DNA from: Pantoea cypripedii
Lineage (GTDB): Bacteria; Pseudomonadota; Gammaproteobacteria; Enterobacterales; Enterobacteriaceae
DNA: 64,000 nucleotides
Reading direction: 5' to 3'
Assembly (NCBI RefSeq): GCF_002095535.1
Contig: NZ_MLJI01000001.1
Location: 4,393,757-4,457,756, forward strand
Position numbers and translations under genes: made by a program. This document shows, in pieces, positions 35,485-47,547 of this stretch. The notes beneath the pieces were generated by a model, which was given only the letters and a program-made list of their open reading frames with translations, made no database searches and was not told the origin of the DNA. Numbering within the stretch: position 1 is the first letter of the stretch; the number at the start of each line of letters is the position of its first letter.

Positions 35485-36528
35485 ATGACACTGATGCGTA
35501 GCACCGTAGCCCGAATCCTCGCCGCCACCTTCGCAGTAAGCGCGGTCTCTGCTTTTGCAGCAACCGATCTGACTGGCGCAGGCGGGACGTTCCCGGCACC
35601 GGTTTATGCCAAGTGGGCAGCAGAATACCAGCAAGCCACCGGTAGCAAAATCAACTATCAGGGTATTGGTTCTTCAGGCGGCGTGAAGCAAATCATCGCC
35701 AAAACCGTCGATTTCGGTGCGTCAGATGCGCCGATGAAAGATGAAGATCTGCAAAAAAATGGCCTGTTCCAGTTCCCGACCGTGATCGGTGGTGTGGTAC
35801 TGGCAGTGAATATCCCTGGTATTAAATCAGGTGAGCTGACCCTCGACGGCAAAACCGTTGGTGACATCTACCTGGGTAACATCAAAAAGTGGAACGATCC
35901 GGCGATTGCCAAACTGAACAAGGGCGTAAAACTGCCTGACACCAATATCAACGTGGTACGCCGCGCTGATGGTTCCGGTACTTCTTTCGTCTTCACCAGC
36001 TACCTGTCTAAAGTGAACGAAGAGTGGAACAGCAAAATCGGTAAAGGTAACACCGTAAACTGGCCAACCGGTCTGGGCGGTAAAGGTAACGACGGCGTGG
36101 CTGCATTCGTACAGCGTCTGCCGGGTTCAATTGGCTACGTAGAATATGCGTACGCTAAGCAGAACAACCTGACCTATACCAAACTGATGGATGCTGACGG
36201 TAAAGCGGTATCGCCGAGCGAAACCAGCTTCTCTAACGCGGCGAAAGGCGCGAACTGGAGCGAAACCTTTGCTCAGGACCTGACTTTCCAGAAAGGCGCA
36301 GATGCATGGCCGATCTCCTCAACCACGTTCATCCTGGTTTACAAAGATCAGGCGAATGCTGAAAAAGGTAGCGAAGTGCTGAAGTTCTTCGACTGGGCTT
36401 ACAAACACGGTTCTAAAACGGCGACCAGCCTGGATTACGCCGCTCTGCCAGACAGCGTAACCGCGCAGATCCGTTCTGCCTGGAAAGCCAACATCAAAGA
36501 CAGTTCAGGCAAAGCGCTGTTCGAGTAA
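35485..36528 (+). CDS. pstS: Phosphate-binding periplasmic protein PstS
   Basis: A 347-residue periplasmic binding protein. Signal peptide about residues 1-25 ([22 protein letters not shown]). Phosphate-binding stretches [22 protein letters not shown] and [15 protein letters not shown]. coli PstS has 346. The ATG at 35485 follows GGAGGG closely; the ATG at 35494 is the alternative and would only shorten the signal peptide. Confidence 0.97.
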   Translation: MTLMRSTVARILAATFAVSAVSAFAATDLTGAGGTFPAPVYAKWAAEYQQATGSKINYQGIGSSGGVKQIIAKTVDFGASDAPMKDEDLQKNGLFQFPTVIGGVVLAVNIPGIKSGELTLDGKTVGDIYLGNIKKWNDPAIAKLNKGVKLPDTNINVVRRADGSGTSFVFTSYLSKVNEEWNSKIGKGNTVNWPTGLGGKGNDGVAAFVQRLPGSIGYVEYAYAKQNNLTYTKLMDADGKAVSPSETSFSNAAKGANWSETFAQDLTFQKGADAWPISSTTFILVYKDQANAEKGSEVLKFFDWAYKHGSKTATSLDYAALPDSVTAQIRSAWKANIKDSSGKALFE

Positions 36529-36535
36529 CTGATAG

Positions 36536-39284
<2,749 letters not shown>

Positions 39285-39301
39285 TTTGACAGGAGACGCA
39301 C

Positions 39302-40036
39302 ATGGATAATTTAAATCTGAACAAACATATCTCCGGTCAGTTCAACGCGGAGCTGGAGCACATTCGCACTCAGGTGATGATCATGGGTGGCATGGTTGAG
39401 CAGCAGCTCACCGACGCCATTACCGCGATGCATAACCAGGATGGCGAACTGGCGCAGCGCGTGATCGACGGTGATCAGAAGGTCAATATGATGGAAGTGG
39501 AGATTGATGAAGCCTGCGTGCGCATCATCGCCAAACGCCAGCCTACCGCCAGCGACCTGCGCCTGGTGATGGCAATCATCAAGACCATTTCTGAGCTGGA
39601 ACGCATCGGTGACGTGGCGGAAAAAATCAGCCGCACTGCACTGGAGAAATTTGGCCAGCAACATTTGCCGCTGCTGGTGAGCCTGGAATCGCTTGGCCGT
39701 CATACCGTGCAGATGCTGCATGACGTGCTGGATGCGTTTGCCCGCATGGATCTGAATGCGGCGATCCAGATCTACCGTGAAGATAAGAAGGTGGATAAAG
39801 AGTACGAGGGCATTGTACGTCAGCTGATGACTTACATGATGGAAGATCCGCGTACCATCCCCAGCGTACTGACCGCCCTGTTCTGCGCACGCGCCATTGA
39901 GCGTATCGGTGACCGTTGCCAGAACATCTGCGAAATCATCTTCTACTTCGTGAAAGGTCAGGATTTCCGTCACGTTGGCGGTGACAAGCTGGATGAGCTG
40001 CTGTCCGGCGACGATGGCACCAACAAACCGTCCTGA
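39302..40036 (+). CDS. phoU: Phosphate signalling protein PhoU
   Basis: A 244-residue cytosolic protein of two three-helix PhoU repeats with metal-binding E/D-xxx-D motifs ([41 protein letters not shown]). It links Pst transport state to PhoR inhibition. Last gene of the operon, 17 bases after pstB. Confidence 0.97.
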   Translation: MDNLNLNKHISGQFNAELEHIRTQVMIMGGMVEQQLTDAITAMHNQDGELAQRVIDGDQKVNMMEVEIDEACVRIIAKRQPTASDLRLVMAIIKTISELERIGDVAEKISRTALEKFGQQHLPLLVSLESLGRHTVQMLHDVLDAFARMDLNAAIQIYREDKKVDKEYEGIVRQLMTYMMEDPRTIPSVLTALFCARAIERIGDRCQNICEIIFYFVKGQDFRHVGGDKLDELLSGDDGTNKPS

Positions 40037-40042
40037 TAGCCT

Positions 40043-40077
40043 GATGGCTGCCTGCATTAGCGGCAGCCATCTTCATT
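40043..40077 (+). terminator. pst-phoU operon terminator
   Basis: GATGGCTGCC (40043-40052) pairs perfectly with GGCAGCCATC (40062-40071), followed by a weak TTCATTT tract just after the phoU stop. Confidence 0.75.
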
Positions 40078-40142
40078 TCTGATTGGTCTCACGGCGTTCC
40101 GCTCTTTATACTTGGCGCACTTTTTATTACAAGGTGTTGCTG

Positions 40143-41384
40143 ATGTCACCCCTCTCCCCCAAAAAGAAACAGAGCGTCACCCCGGCCAAAGCGATGCTGG
40201 CGGCTATAAGTGGCTATGCGATGGACGGCTTCGATCTGCTGATTCTTGGCTTCATGTTACCGGCGATTAGCGTTTCGCTGGCGCTCGATCCTTCACAAGC
40301 AGGATCGCTGGTCACCTGGACACTGATTGGAGCCGTGGTGGGTGGCATTGTCTTTGGTCATCTCAGCGACCGTTTTGGCCGCATCCGCATTCTGACCGTC
40401 ACCATTCTGATGTTTTCCATTTTCACCGGGTTATGTGCGGTGGCGCAGGGCTACTGGGATTTGCTGGCGTACCGAACCCTGGCAGGGATGGGACTGGGTG
40501 GCGAATTTGGTATCGGCATGGCGCTTATCGCTGAAGCCTGGCCGCAGGAGAAGCGCAATCGCGCCTCCGCATGGGTAGGCATCGGCTGGCAGCTGGGTGT
40601 GCTGCTGGCGGCCTTTATTACCCCGCCGTTGCTGAGCGTGATTGGCTGGCGCGGTATGTTCCTGGTGGGGCTGTTGCCCGCGCTGGTGTCGTTTGTGATT
40701 CGCCGCAGCATGGGGGAACCGGAAGGATTTACCCATCATGTGGCGAAAACCCCGCAATTGTCGTTTACCGCCCGTATCCGTTTGCTGTTTAGCGACCGGG
40801 CCACCAGCAAGGCAAGCCTGGGTATCTTTATCCTCTGCTCGGTACAGAACTTTGGTTATTACGGCCTGATGATTTGGATGCCGAGTTATCTCTCCTCCAG
40901 CTTCGGCTTCAGTCTGACCAAATCCGGCCTGTGGACCGCCGTCACCGTGGTGGGGATGACGTTCGGTATCTGGCTGTTTGGCGTGCTGGCGGACCGCTTC
41001 GCGCGCTGGAAAATCTTCCTGTTGTATCAATTTGGCGCGGTAGTGATGGTGGTTATCTACGCTCAGCTGCGCGATCCCACCGTGATGCTGTTTACCGGCG
41101 CGCTGATGGGGATGTTTGTGAATGGCATGATTGGCGGCTATGGTGCGTTGATTTCCGACACTTTCCCGCCACAGGCACGCGCCACGGCGCAGAACGTGTT
41201 GTTTAACCTCGGACGAGGTGTGGGTGGTTTTGGCCCGCTGGTAATTGGTTTACTGGCGGCGAAAATATCATTCGCTGCGGCTATCACGCTGCTGGCGCTG
41301 ATTTATCTGCTGGATATTGTGGCAACGCTGTTTTTGCTGCCGAAGAAGCAGGGTAATGAGGATTCACTGGGCGCGATTGGCTGA
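40143..41384 (+). CDS. MFS transporter, aromatic acid/sialic acid symporter-like
   Basis: A 413-residue 12-helix MFS protein. AMDGFDLLILGFMLPAIS in helix 1 and GHLSDRFGRIRILT (loop 2-3) are typical of the AAHS/SHS group (PcaK, NanT, ShiA relatives). I start at the ATG at 40143, with AAGGTG upstream; a reading from 40083 adds 20 residues unlike the family. It stands alone, so the substrate is unknown. Not part of the E. coli order here. Confidence 0.75.
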   Translation: MSPLSPKKKQSVTPAKAMLAAISGYAMDGFDLLILGFMLPAISVSLALDPSQAGSLVTWTLIGAVVGGIVFGHLSDRFGRIRILTVTILMFSIFTGLCAVAQGYWDLLAYRTLAGMGLGGEFGIGMALIAEAWPQEKRNRASAWVGIGWQLGVLLAAFITPPLLSVIGWRGMFLVGLLPALVSFVIRRSMGEPEGFTHHVAKTPQLSFTARIRLLFSDRATSKASLGIFILCSVQNFGYYGLMIWMPSYLSSSFGFSLTKSGLWTAVTVVGMTFGIWLFGVLADRFARWKIFLLYQFGAVVMVVIYAQLRDPTVMLFTGALMGMFVNGMIGGYGALISDTFPPQARATAQNVLFNLGRGVGGFGPLVIGLLAAKISFAAAITLLALIYLLDIVATLFLLPKKQGNEDSLGAIG

Positions 41385-41387
41385 TGC

Positions 41388-41411
41388 CACGGCGCGATTT
41401 TTCGCGCCGTG
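41388..41411. terminator. Bidirectional terminator, REP-like
   Basis: CACGGCGCGA-TTTT-TCGCGCCGTG, a perfect 10-base stem between two convergent genes. Its core GGCGCGATTTTTCGCGCC is one base from the REP core found at 60711 and 63529. Confidence 0.7.
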
Positions 41412-41426
41412 ATGGGTAACAGGGCG

Positions 41427-42086
41427 TTACACCAGCGCCCAACCCCGCGCCTGCCACAATGCTGGCAACTGCGCCATATCATCAAAACGGGTCACCAGCG
41501 GGTGATCAAGCTCCGGGTTATGCGCATCAGCGCAGTAATAAAACACCGGAATACCGGCGGCGATACCGGCGCGGGCACCCGCTTCCGAATCATCCACCAG
41601 AATGCATTTCTCAATCGGCACCTGCATTTGCTCCGCCGCGTGGTACATCAGTTCCGGATCGGGTTTCCAGTGATTGATGTCATAACCGCTGTAAAGATGC
41701 TCAGCGAAGTACGGCAGCATGCCGGTCAGCCCGAGGGAATGCTGCATTTTCTTTACCGTGCCATTCGACACCACACACATCGGCACTTTAACCTGCTCCA
41801 CCAGCGCTTTGGCCCCGGCGATAGGCTCCAGCTGCAAGTCAAACAGCCGGGCCACTTCGGCGCGGTAGGCGGTTTCCACTTCCTCGATAGGGAGTTCGGC
41901 CTGATGTTCCGCTGCCACATCACGGATGATGTCGTACAGTTTTACCCCTTTGTATTTTTCGAACATCTGCTGGAGCGATAGCTCGATACCGTAGCGGGCA
42001 AAGGTGTTGACGTAAGATTGTGTACAGATCACCTCGCTGTCGACCAGCGTGCCGTCACAATCAAAAAAAATACATTCAACTGACAT
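41427..42086 (-). CDS. yieH: HAD phosphatase, 6-phosphogluconate phosphatase YieH-like
   Basis: A 219-residue HAD hydrolase (subfamily IA). Motif I FFDCDGTLVDSEV with the nucleophile Asp near residue 9, motif II VVSNGTVKKMQHS, motif III KPDPELMYHAAEQM, motif IV ILVDDSEAGARAG. E. coli YieH has 221 residues, is close in sequence, and is likewise divergent from adeP. E. coli YieH acts on 6-phosphogluconate. Confidence 0.9.
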   Translation of the reverse strand: MSVECIFFDCDGTLVDSEVICTQSYVNTFARYGIELSLQQMFEKYKGVKLYDIIRDVAAEHQAELPIEEVETAYRAEVARLFDLQLEPIAGAKALVEQVKVPMCVVSNGTVKKMQHSLGLTGMLPYFAEHLYSGYDINHWKPDPELMYHAAEQMQVPIEKCILVDDSEAGARAGIAAGIPVFYYCADAHNPELDHPLVTRFDDMAQLPALWQARGWALV

Positions 42087-42142
42087 CGCACATCATCCTT
42101 TTGGTAAACAATTAGCTGTCACTCTAACCCACTGCGCGCGTC

Positions 42143-42158
42143 GAGCAAACGCTTGCGA
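42143..42158. promoter_or_regulatory. Putative PurR operator upstream of adeP
   Basis: GAGCAAACGCTTGCGA resembles the PurR palindrome ACGCAAACGTTTGCGT; the central 12 bases differ at one position. Its place about 70 bases before an adenine permease gene supports purine control. Inference, not shown. Confidence 0.6.
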
Positions 42159-42226
42159 AAAATCAGTGTGCTGGGCCGGTAAAATCTATAGGATACGCGC
42201 GTTAAATTTTTCAGCAGGATAATGCT

Positions 42227-43540
42227 ATGAACAAGCAGGGTCTGTTGCAGCGCATTTTTAAGTTGCAGGAACACGGTACTACCGTGCGTACGGAAGTGAT
42301 CGCCGGTTTCACCACTTTTCTGACGATGGTGTACATCGTCTTCGTTAACCCGCAGATTCTTGGTGCCGCGGGTATGAATACCCAGGCGGTGTTTGTCACC
42401 ACCTGTCTGATTGCCGCATTTGGCAGCATCCTGATGGGGCTGGTGGCCAATCTGCCGGTCGCACTGGCACCGGCGATGGGGCTGAATGCCTTCTTTGCCT
42501 TTGTCGTGGTCGGCGCGATGGGGTATTCGTGGCAGATCGGTATGGGGGCAATCTTCTGGGGCGCGCTGGGATTATTAATCCTCACGTTGTTGCGCGTGCG
42601 TTACTGGATGATCGCCAATATCCCGCTGAGCCTGCGCGTGGGCATCACGGCCGGTATCGGGCTGTTTATCGCCATGATGGGGCTGAAAAATGCGGGCATC
42701 ATTGTGCCGAATGCGGACACGCTGGTCACCGTGGGTAACCTGACCTCGCATAGCGTGCTGTTGGGTGCGCTCGGCTTCTTTATCATCGCCATTCTGGCTT
42801 CACGTAATATCCATGCGGCGGTGCTGGTGTCGATTGTGGTGACTACCGTGATTGGCCTGCTGCTGGGCGATGTGAAGTTTACCGGCGTGTTCGCAACACC
42901 GCCGTCTGTTGGCTCTGTGGTGGGTCAGGTCGATATCAAAGGTGCGCTGAATATCGGGATGGCCGGGGTAATTTTCTCCTTCATGTTGGTCAACCTGTTT
43001 GACTCCTCCGGCACGTTGATTGGCGTAACCGACAAAGCCGGGCTGACCGATGAAAAAGGCACCTTCCCACGGATGAAGCAGGCGCTGTTTGTTGACAGCA
43101 TCAGCTCAGTGGCCGGGTCGCTGATTGGCACCTCATCGGTCACCGCCTATATCGAAAGTTCTTCGGGCGTGGCGATTGGTGGCCGCACCGGACTGATGGC
43201 GGTGATCACCGGTATCCTGTTCCTGCTGGTGATGTTTCTGTCACCGCTGGCGGCAATGGTGCCCGCCTATGCGGCTGCGGGCGCTTTGATCTACGTCGGC
43301 GTGCTGATGACGGCATCGCTATCACGCGTGCGCTGGGACGATCTTACTGAAGCGGTTCCGGCGTTTGTCACTGCGGTGATGATGCCGTTCAGTTTCTCGA
43401 TTACGGAAGGCATTGCGCTGGGCTTTATTGCTTACTGCGTGATGAAACTGGGAACGGGGCGCTGGCGGGAAATCAGTCCGTGCGTGGTGGTGGTTGCGTT
43501 GCTGTTTGTACTGAAAATCGTGTTTGTTGACGCCCACTAA
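42227..43540 (+). CDS. adeP: Adenine permease AdeP (AzgA/NCS2-like)
   Basis: A 437-residue purine:H+ symporter of the AzgA-like group with many membrane helices. Family stretches: TEVIAGFTTFLTMVYIVFVNP, LPVALAPAMGLNAFFAF (about 80-96), SSSGVAIGGRTGLMAV near 305. Closest E. coli match by memory is AdeP (YieG), next to yieH as here. Terminated by the hairpin at 43545. Confidence 0.9.
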   Translation: MNKQGLLQRIFKLQEHGTTVRTEVIAGFTTFLTMVYIVFVNPQILGAAGMNTQAVFVTTCLIAAFGSILMGLVANLPVALAPAMGLNAFFAFVVVGAMGYSWQIGMGAIFWGALGLLILTLLRVRYWMIANIPLSLRVGITAGIGLFIAMMGLKNAGIIVPNADTLVTVGNLTSHSVLLGALGFFIIAILASRNIHAAVLVSIVVTTVIGLLLGDVKFTGVFATPPSVGSVVGQVDIKGALNIGMAGVIFSFMLVNLFDSSGTLIGVTDKAGLTDEKGTFPRMKQALFVDSISSVAGSLIGTSSVTAYIESSSGVAIGGRTGLMAVITGILFLLVMFLSPLAAMVPAYAAAGALIYVGVLMTASLSRVRWDDLTEAVPAFVTAVMMPFSFSITEGIALGFIAYCVMKLGTGRWREISPCVVVVALLFVLKIVFVDAH

Positions 43541-43544
43541 AACT

Positions 43545-43570
43545 AAACAGGCCGCATAAGCGGCCTGTTT
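43545..43570. terminator. Bidirectional terminator after adeP
   Basis: AAACAGGCCGC-ATAA-GCGGCCTGTTT then TGTT. Serves adeP and the convergent gene ending at 43573. Confidence 0.88.
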
Positions 43571-43572
43571 TG

Positions 43573-44331
43573 TTATGGGTGACCCATTTCCTGCGGTGTG
43601 GTGCGCTCGCTGGGTAAACTGGTCAGACGCAAGGTGCGTGGACCGATATTCGGTTTACTCATCTCCACATCGCGCAGCGGCTGCCATTGATAGTCGCCAT
43701 CAATTTCCCACAACCGAAGTCGTTCCGTACCGGGTGACAACGCGCACGACCAAACCAGCGTCGGTTCGGCATCGCACACGGCCTGAATATCCGGGAACAC
43801 GCTGGAGCGCAGACGCCCTGCGGCGGGATGGAGTCGCAGTGAATCAATACCGCTTTCCGCTTCACCAGTGAGTTTGAGAATGCTCTGGCGCAGCGTCCAG
43901 ATCTGCGTCAGCGCTTCCATAAAATCCTGCTGCGCATTAATCCAGGCTTTCTCCCCGGAGGAGAGGTCCTGGGTGAGGGCATCCTGTGTCTGACGACTGT
44001 GGGCGCGCACGATTTCCATATCCAATCCGGCACGGCCGCCTTCTTCAGCCAGCAGAACACCCACCATATTTCCGGCGTAGGCGATGCTGAAATCAGGCAG
44101 GGCGGAATCGGCAAAACAAGGTCGACCGCTGCTGGTGGTGACAAGCTGCGGTAATTCATTGATACCGTAAATACGCAACATCAGCTGCGCCAGCAGCTCA
44201 CGAGCGGCAAGAAAGCGGCCACGGCGCTTATCGGGCAGACGTTGCGCGCTATTAATTACATCCTGTGGAACCCGCATTGTCTCAGAGGAGAGGGGCGGGT
44301 TACCCATCCATCGAACAAAATGACTAGCCAT
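43573..44331 (-). CDS. 4'-phosphopantetheinyl transferase-like protein with degenerate motifs
   Basis: A 252-residue protein that aligns with AcpT/Sfp-type PPTases in its middle part: GRPCFADSALPDFSIAYAGN, AGLDMEIVR (the metal-binding D-x-E, about 100-105) and WTLRQSILKLTG (about 143-154). Active PPTases have LSHS before the first motif and W-x-x-K-E-x-x-x-K in the last. Here these read IAYA and W-T-L-R-Q-S-I-L-K, so the His and the catalytic Glu are lost. It may be inactive or do something else. It stands alone, not next to a NRPS/PKS or fatty-acid locus. Start ATG 44331 not confirmed by a strong ribosome-binding site. Confidence 0.65.
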   Translation of the reverse strand: MASHFVRWMGNPPLSSETMRVPQDVINSAQRLPDKRRGRFLAARELLAQLMLRIYGINELPQLVTTSSGRPCFADSALPDFSIAYAGNMVGVLLAEEGGRAGLDMEIVRAHSRQTQDALTQDLSSGEKAWINAQQDFMEALTQIWTLRQSILKLTGEAESGIDSLRLHPAAGRLRSSVFPDIQAVCDAEPTLVWSCALSPGTERLRLWEIDGDYQWQPLRDVEMSKPNIGPRTLRLTSLPSERTTPQEMGHP

Positions 44332-44632
44332 CTGTCGCTCCGTGAAAATGGTCGGATAATCATCACAGCTATTGTAAGAATTTTCTCATGTCTTTGCATC
44401 CGGCATTACGTTGAATCCCTGAATTTCAGATAACGCCGAACATCATGACCATGCGCTGAAGCCGCGCCAGCAGCCATGTCATGCGGGGTGTTTGCTGATA
44501 AATGCCTGATTAGATGCTGAATGGGGCGATGTAGTGTAGGATTTGGGCATTAAAAAGGCAGGCTGATGAGAAAATTATAATTGCCGGATTTCAGCTGTGC
44601 TTCATCGCAGAATCATGCACGTCGGAGTTTTT
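44332..44632. other. Intergenic region, divergent promoters expected
   Basis: Three hundred bases between divergent genes. I see no RNA gene, no clear -35/-10 pair and no repeat. It must hold the promoters of both neighbours. Confidence 0.4.
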
Positions 44633-45139
44633 ATGTCAGTTACTTCATCTTCCCAGGAATCGATCTCACTCGATGACTTTCGTTTTGGTATGCGCCGCCT
44701 GAGTGCAGGCGTCTCACTGGTCACCACACAATCAGGCGATGAGAAGTTTGGTCTGATTGCGTCGTCGGTCAGCTCACTGGCGGCAGAACCGCCCAGCCTG
44801 CTGGTTTGTATCAACCAAAGCTCCTCCAGCCATGCCGGTTTTCTGCAGGCAGGATATTTTGCGGTTAACGTGCTGCGCGCGCACCATGCCGATCTATGCG
44901 CGCAGTTCAGCCAGCCAGCGCGTCGCGCCGAGCGCTTTCAGCACGGTGACTGGCAAACCCTGACTACCGGCGCGCCGGTGCTGGCGGATGCGCTGGTGAG
45001 TTTTGATTGTCAGCTGGAAAAAGTGGTGGACTGGCATACACATAGCGTGTTTCTGGCGCGGATTGTGGGCATTAATTTGCCGGGCGAAGCGGCAGAACCG
45101 ATGGTCTACTTCAATAGCGGTTTTCATTCGCTGGGATAA
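44633..45139 (+). CDS. Flavin reductase-like protein, RutF/HpaC type
   Basis: A 168-residue flavin reductase-like domain protein: FRFGMRRLSAGVSLVTTQSG, GLIASSVSSLAAEPPSLLVCINQSSSSH, FAVNVL, ALVSFDCQLEKVVDWHTHSVFLARI. Such proteins reduce FMN/FAD with NAD(P)H for a monooxygenase. It resembles RutF in size and pattern. Start at 44633 follows CGGAG. Convergent with a RutE-like gene, but no rutA/B/C/D is seen in the window. Confidence 0.75.
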   Translation: MSVTSSSQESISLDDFRFGMRRLSAGVSLVTTQSGDEKFGLIASSVSSLAAEPPSLLVCINQSSSSHAGFLQAGYFAVNVLRAHHADLCAQFSQPARRAERFQHGDWQTLTTGAPVLADALVSFDCQLEKVVDWHTHSVFLARIVGINLPGEAAEPMVYFNSGFHSLG

Positions 45140-45151
45140 GCGCGGTCCATA

Positions 45152-45201
45152 AAACCCGCGTGATAAATCGCGCCGCGACAGACTGGGTCACGGCGCTTTT
45201 T
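45152..45201. repeat. REP-like unit forming a terminator
   Basis: Positions 45152-45181 match the reverse complement of 60711-60740 at 28 of 30 bases; the shared core is GATAAATCGCGCCGC. Its GCGCCGCGAC (45170-45179) pairs with GTCACGGCGC (45187-45196), followed by TTTTT, so it also forms a terminator for the flavin reductase gene. Confidence 0.72.
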
Positions 45202-45203
45202 AC

Positions 45204-45794
45204 TCAGGCAAATTTGCAGACGTCATCAAAACCGAGGCGCGGCAGACGCGGATGCAGTTTGCTTGCTTCGCCATAACCGAGGTTGATCAGCAAATTAACC
45301 TGCCATTTGCTGTTGCTGAAGAAAGCTTCATTGATTTTGGCCGGATCAAAACCCGACATCGGGCCAGCATCCAGCCCCAATGAGCGTGCCGCCAGGATCA
45401 GATAACCCGCCTGCAAACTGCTGTTGCGAAATGCCGTCTCTTTAACCAACTCCGGATTGCTGGTGAACCAGCTACGCGCATCACCGTGTGGAAACAGCTT
45501 AGGCAGATTTTCATAGAACTCCGCATCAGAGGCGACGATAACCGTCACTGGCGCTGCCATGGTTTTTTCCAGGTTGCCGGAAGAGAGCGCGGGTTTCAGC
45601 TTTTCTTTCCCTTCCTGGGAGGTGACAAACACAAAGCGGCCCGGTGAGCAGTTGGCAGAAGTCGGACCCAGCGCCGTCAGCGCGTAGAGTTGCTTTAACA
45701 GGTCCGGTGAAATCGGTTTGTTTTGCCAGTAGCTGTGGGTGCGGGCTTCATTGAACAGCGCATTCAGGGCGAGGCTGTCGAGCGGTGTACTCAT
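45204..45794 (-). CDS. Nitroreductase-family protein, RutE-like (malonic semialdehyde reductase family)
   Basis: A 196-residue FMN-dependent nitroreductase. It matches E. coli RutE throughout: [79 protein letters not shown]. RutE reduces malonic semialdehyde to 3-hydroxypropionate in uracil breakdown. Start at 45794 has AAGGAGAG. Isolated from a rut operon here, so a general reductase role is also possible. Confidence 0.82.
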   Translation of the reverse strand: MSTPLDSLALNALFNEARTHSYWQNKPISPDLLKQLYALTALGPTSANCSPGRFVFVTSQEGKEKLKPALSSGNLEKTMAAPVTVIVASDAEFYENLPKLFPHGDARSWFTSNPELVKETAFRNSSLQAGYLILAARSLGLDAGPMSGFDPAKINEAFFSNSKWQVNLLINLGYGEASKLHPRLPRLGFDDVCKFA

Positions 45795-45941
45795 GTTTCT
45801 CTCCTTTTCAGGCATCAAATTGAGCCTAATGTTTAGCATGAATAGAGGAATGACCAGGATCCGTTGGTGCACTTTGCGCACCCAGTGGGATCGTTATACT
45901 GCAAAGGCAGGGGGGAGCCAAATAACAAAGCAGCATCGAAA

Positions 45942-47255
45942 CTATTCCTGATGAAGCCGCGCTGCTCTCTTTTTAAGTCCGCCGAGAATTTTTTCTTTAA
46001 TTGATTCAGGGAAATCTTCTGGCAGTTGCTGGCATACACGGTCAATCACGCTATCTACGGAATCGGCAAATTCGTTGAGAATGGTTTCCATAGCCTGTTG
46101 CTCAAAGCCGATATCTCTGGCTGTATTTATGAAGTGGCGCGGGAATATCTGTTCAATCTGGTCTTTTTTTCCTCGTGTGCCCTTCAATCCCATTGCCAGT
46201 TTTGCATCCCGAACGTGCAGTCCTCTGCCTCCCAGGGCAGGATATATCGACAAAATGTCGTAGAAGGGGGTTAGGCGAAATCGGCCTTCAGGTTCGATAA
46301 ATACCGAAAAGTTCTTTGCGTGCCCATCAGTTGCTGCCAGAAGCCAGAATAATACCTGTGACTTCATGAAGTTATAACGATCCTCCTCAGGATTTGATGA
46401 ACTCAGCAAATGCTCCATAATCTGCGCAATGCCTGGGCCACCATGACTTTCATATTTTCTTGCTGAGGGAATACCCAGAACCTGACAAAAATCCTCCTGA
46501 GGCAGGCGCATAATCCAACGTCCATCTGACGCATAGCGACGATCGAAGCGTTCTACTGCTAATGCTTTGATTTCCCGCACTTTCACGATGAAGCAATCAG
46601 GTACTTGCAGTCCGAATTCTCTTGCCAACAGGGTGCAAAGCCACTCATTCTCAACACTCTCTGACAGGTCGATAGTATGTGAGTGGCTCTCAATTTTGCC
46701 GATTGGCAGTTTGAGAATGTGTGTAGTGGGGGTTGTTCCACGTGGCAAGCACCAACGATCCTCTTTCCAGAGTAAAGCTGTCTTTTCCTGCGCTCCAGCC
46801 AGGGAAATACGGAAGTCCGCAATCTCTTCGATCATGCCGAGTGGTGCACCCGCCTGATATCCTGTCAGGATCTTCTCCAGCTCCGCATTCGTTAATACAT
46901 CGTAGTGAGTTGTGTGTACGTCATCAGGAATTGAACCCTGGGGCAGGAGTTGCAATGCACCTACCGTATCCGCGCCGACTCTGGTCAGTAAATCGAAGGG
47001 CTGCGTTGAGTCGGCGTTATAACGAGCCAGAATGCGGTTGCGAATTTCAGGATTGTCCGGCAGGAGGTTATCAAAGAAGTTGTACACTTCTTCACCCTTA
47101 TAGACGGCATGCTGTAAGGGCATTGAGAGAGAAATCGGGCGGCTACCAGGCAGATTTAACCACTCATCGACATATCTGAACTGATGGGCCCCTGTTGCCA
47201 CTTTGGTAAAAATGCCGACCTTATAGCCATTCATGTAGACATTAAGATCAGCCAT
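45942..47255 (-). CDS. hipA: HipA-type serine/threonine kinase toxin
   Basis: A 437-residue HipA kinase. Activation-loop Ser151 lies in DFRISLAGAQEKTALL (E. coli Ser150, autophosphorylation site). ATP/Mg residues: Lys182 in THILKLPIG, catalytic Asp310 and Asn315 in ATDGHAKNF, Asp333 in TPFYDIL. All key residues are kept, so it is probably active; E. coli HipA phosphorylates GltX and drives persistence. Start ATG overlaps the hipB stop by one base (TAATG). An ATG six bases earlier lies directly after GAGGA and is unlikely. Not present at this site in E. coli; probably acquired. Confidence 0.95.
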   Translation of the reverse strand: MADLNVYMNGYKVGIFTKVATGAHQFRYVDEWLNLPGSRPISLSMPLQHAVYKGEEVYNFFDNLLPDNPEIRNRILARYNADSTQPFDLLTRVGADTVGALQLLPQGSIPDDVHTTHYDVLTNAELEKILTGYQAGAPLGMIEEIADFRISLAGAQEKTALLWKEDRWCLPRGTTPTTHILKLPIGKIESHSHTIDLSESVENEWLCTLLAREFGLQVPDCFIVKVREIKALAVERFDRRYASDGRWIMRLPQEDFCQVLGIPSARKYESHGGPGIAQIMEHLLSSSNPEEDRYNFMKSQVLFWLLAATDGHAKNFSVFIEPEGRFRLTPFYDILSIYPALGGRGLHVRDAKLAMGLKGTRGKKDQIEQIFPRHFINTARDIGFEQQAMETILNEFADSVDSVIDRVCQQLPEDFPESIKEKILGGLKKRAARLHQE

Positions 47256-47515
47256 TACCATTCCTCTTTCCAGATTTTGTCGCTTTGAGGATCGCCACTT
47301 GCAGATCCTCGTGGCTTGATTTCAAGTTCGAGGTTTAATGCTGAAAGAATACGGAAAAACGTCTCCAGCTTGGTTGTTCCTGGTTGCAATTCAAAGCTGG
47401 AAACGGTGTCCTGGCGAATCCCCACTTTCGCAGCAACTTTACCCTGAGAAAGCTGCTTTGAAAGCCTCACATCTTTGAGGTAAACACTTAATTGCCTGGC
47501 ACTGGTGATTTTCAT
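47255..47515 (-). CDS. hipB: HipB-type antitoxin, HTH Xre family
   Basis: An 86-residue DNA-binding antitoxin with an Xre HTH (LSQGKVAAKVGIRQDTVSSFELQP, about 22-45) and a flexible C-terminal tail ending in EEW. E. coli HipB also ends in LEW, where the tail touches HipA. AGGAG precedes the ATG. It should repress hipBA by binding the four dyads at 47548-47652. Confidence 0.93.
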   Translation of the reverse strand: MKITSARQLSVYLKDVRLSKQLSQGKVAAKVGIRQDTVSSFELQPGTTKLETFFRILSALNLELEIKPRGSASGDPQSDKIWKEEW

Positions 47516-47547
47516 CGGGCGACTCCTGCAAATGGCATGTTACTACA

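Noticed and set aside
39311..40057. 248-codon minus-strand open frame
   Set aside because: Exact shadow of phoU; His-rich translation typical of antisense frames.
42087..42226. Purine riboswitch before adeP
   Set aside because: No three-way-junction aptamer core could be found; a PurR-like palindrome explains purine control more simply.
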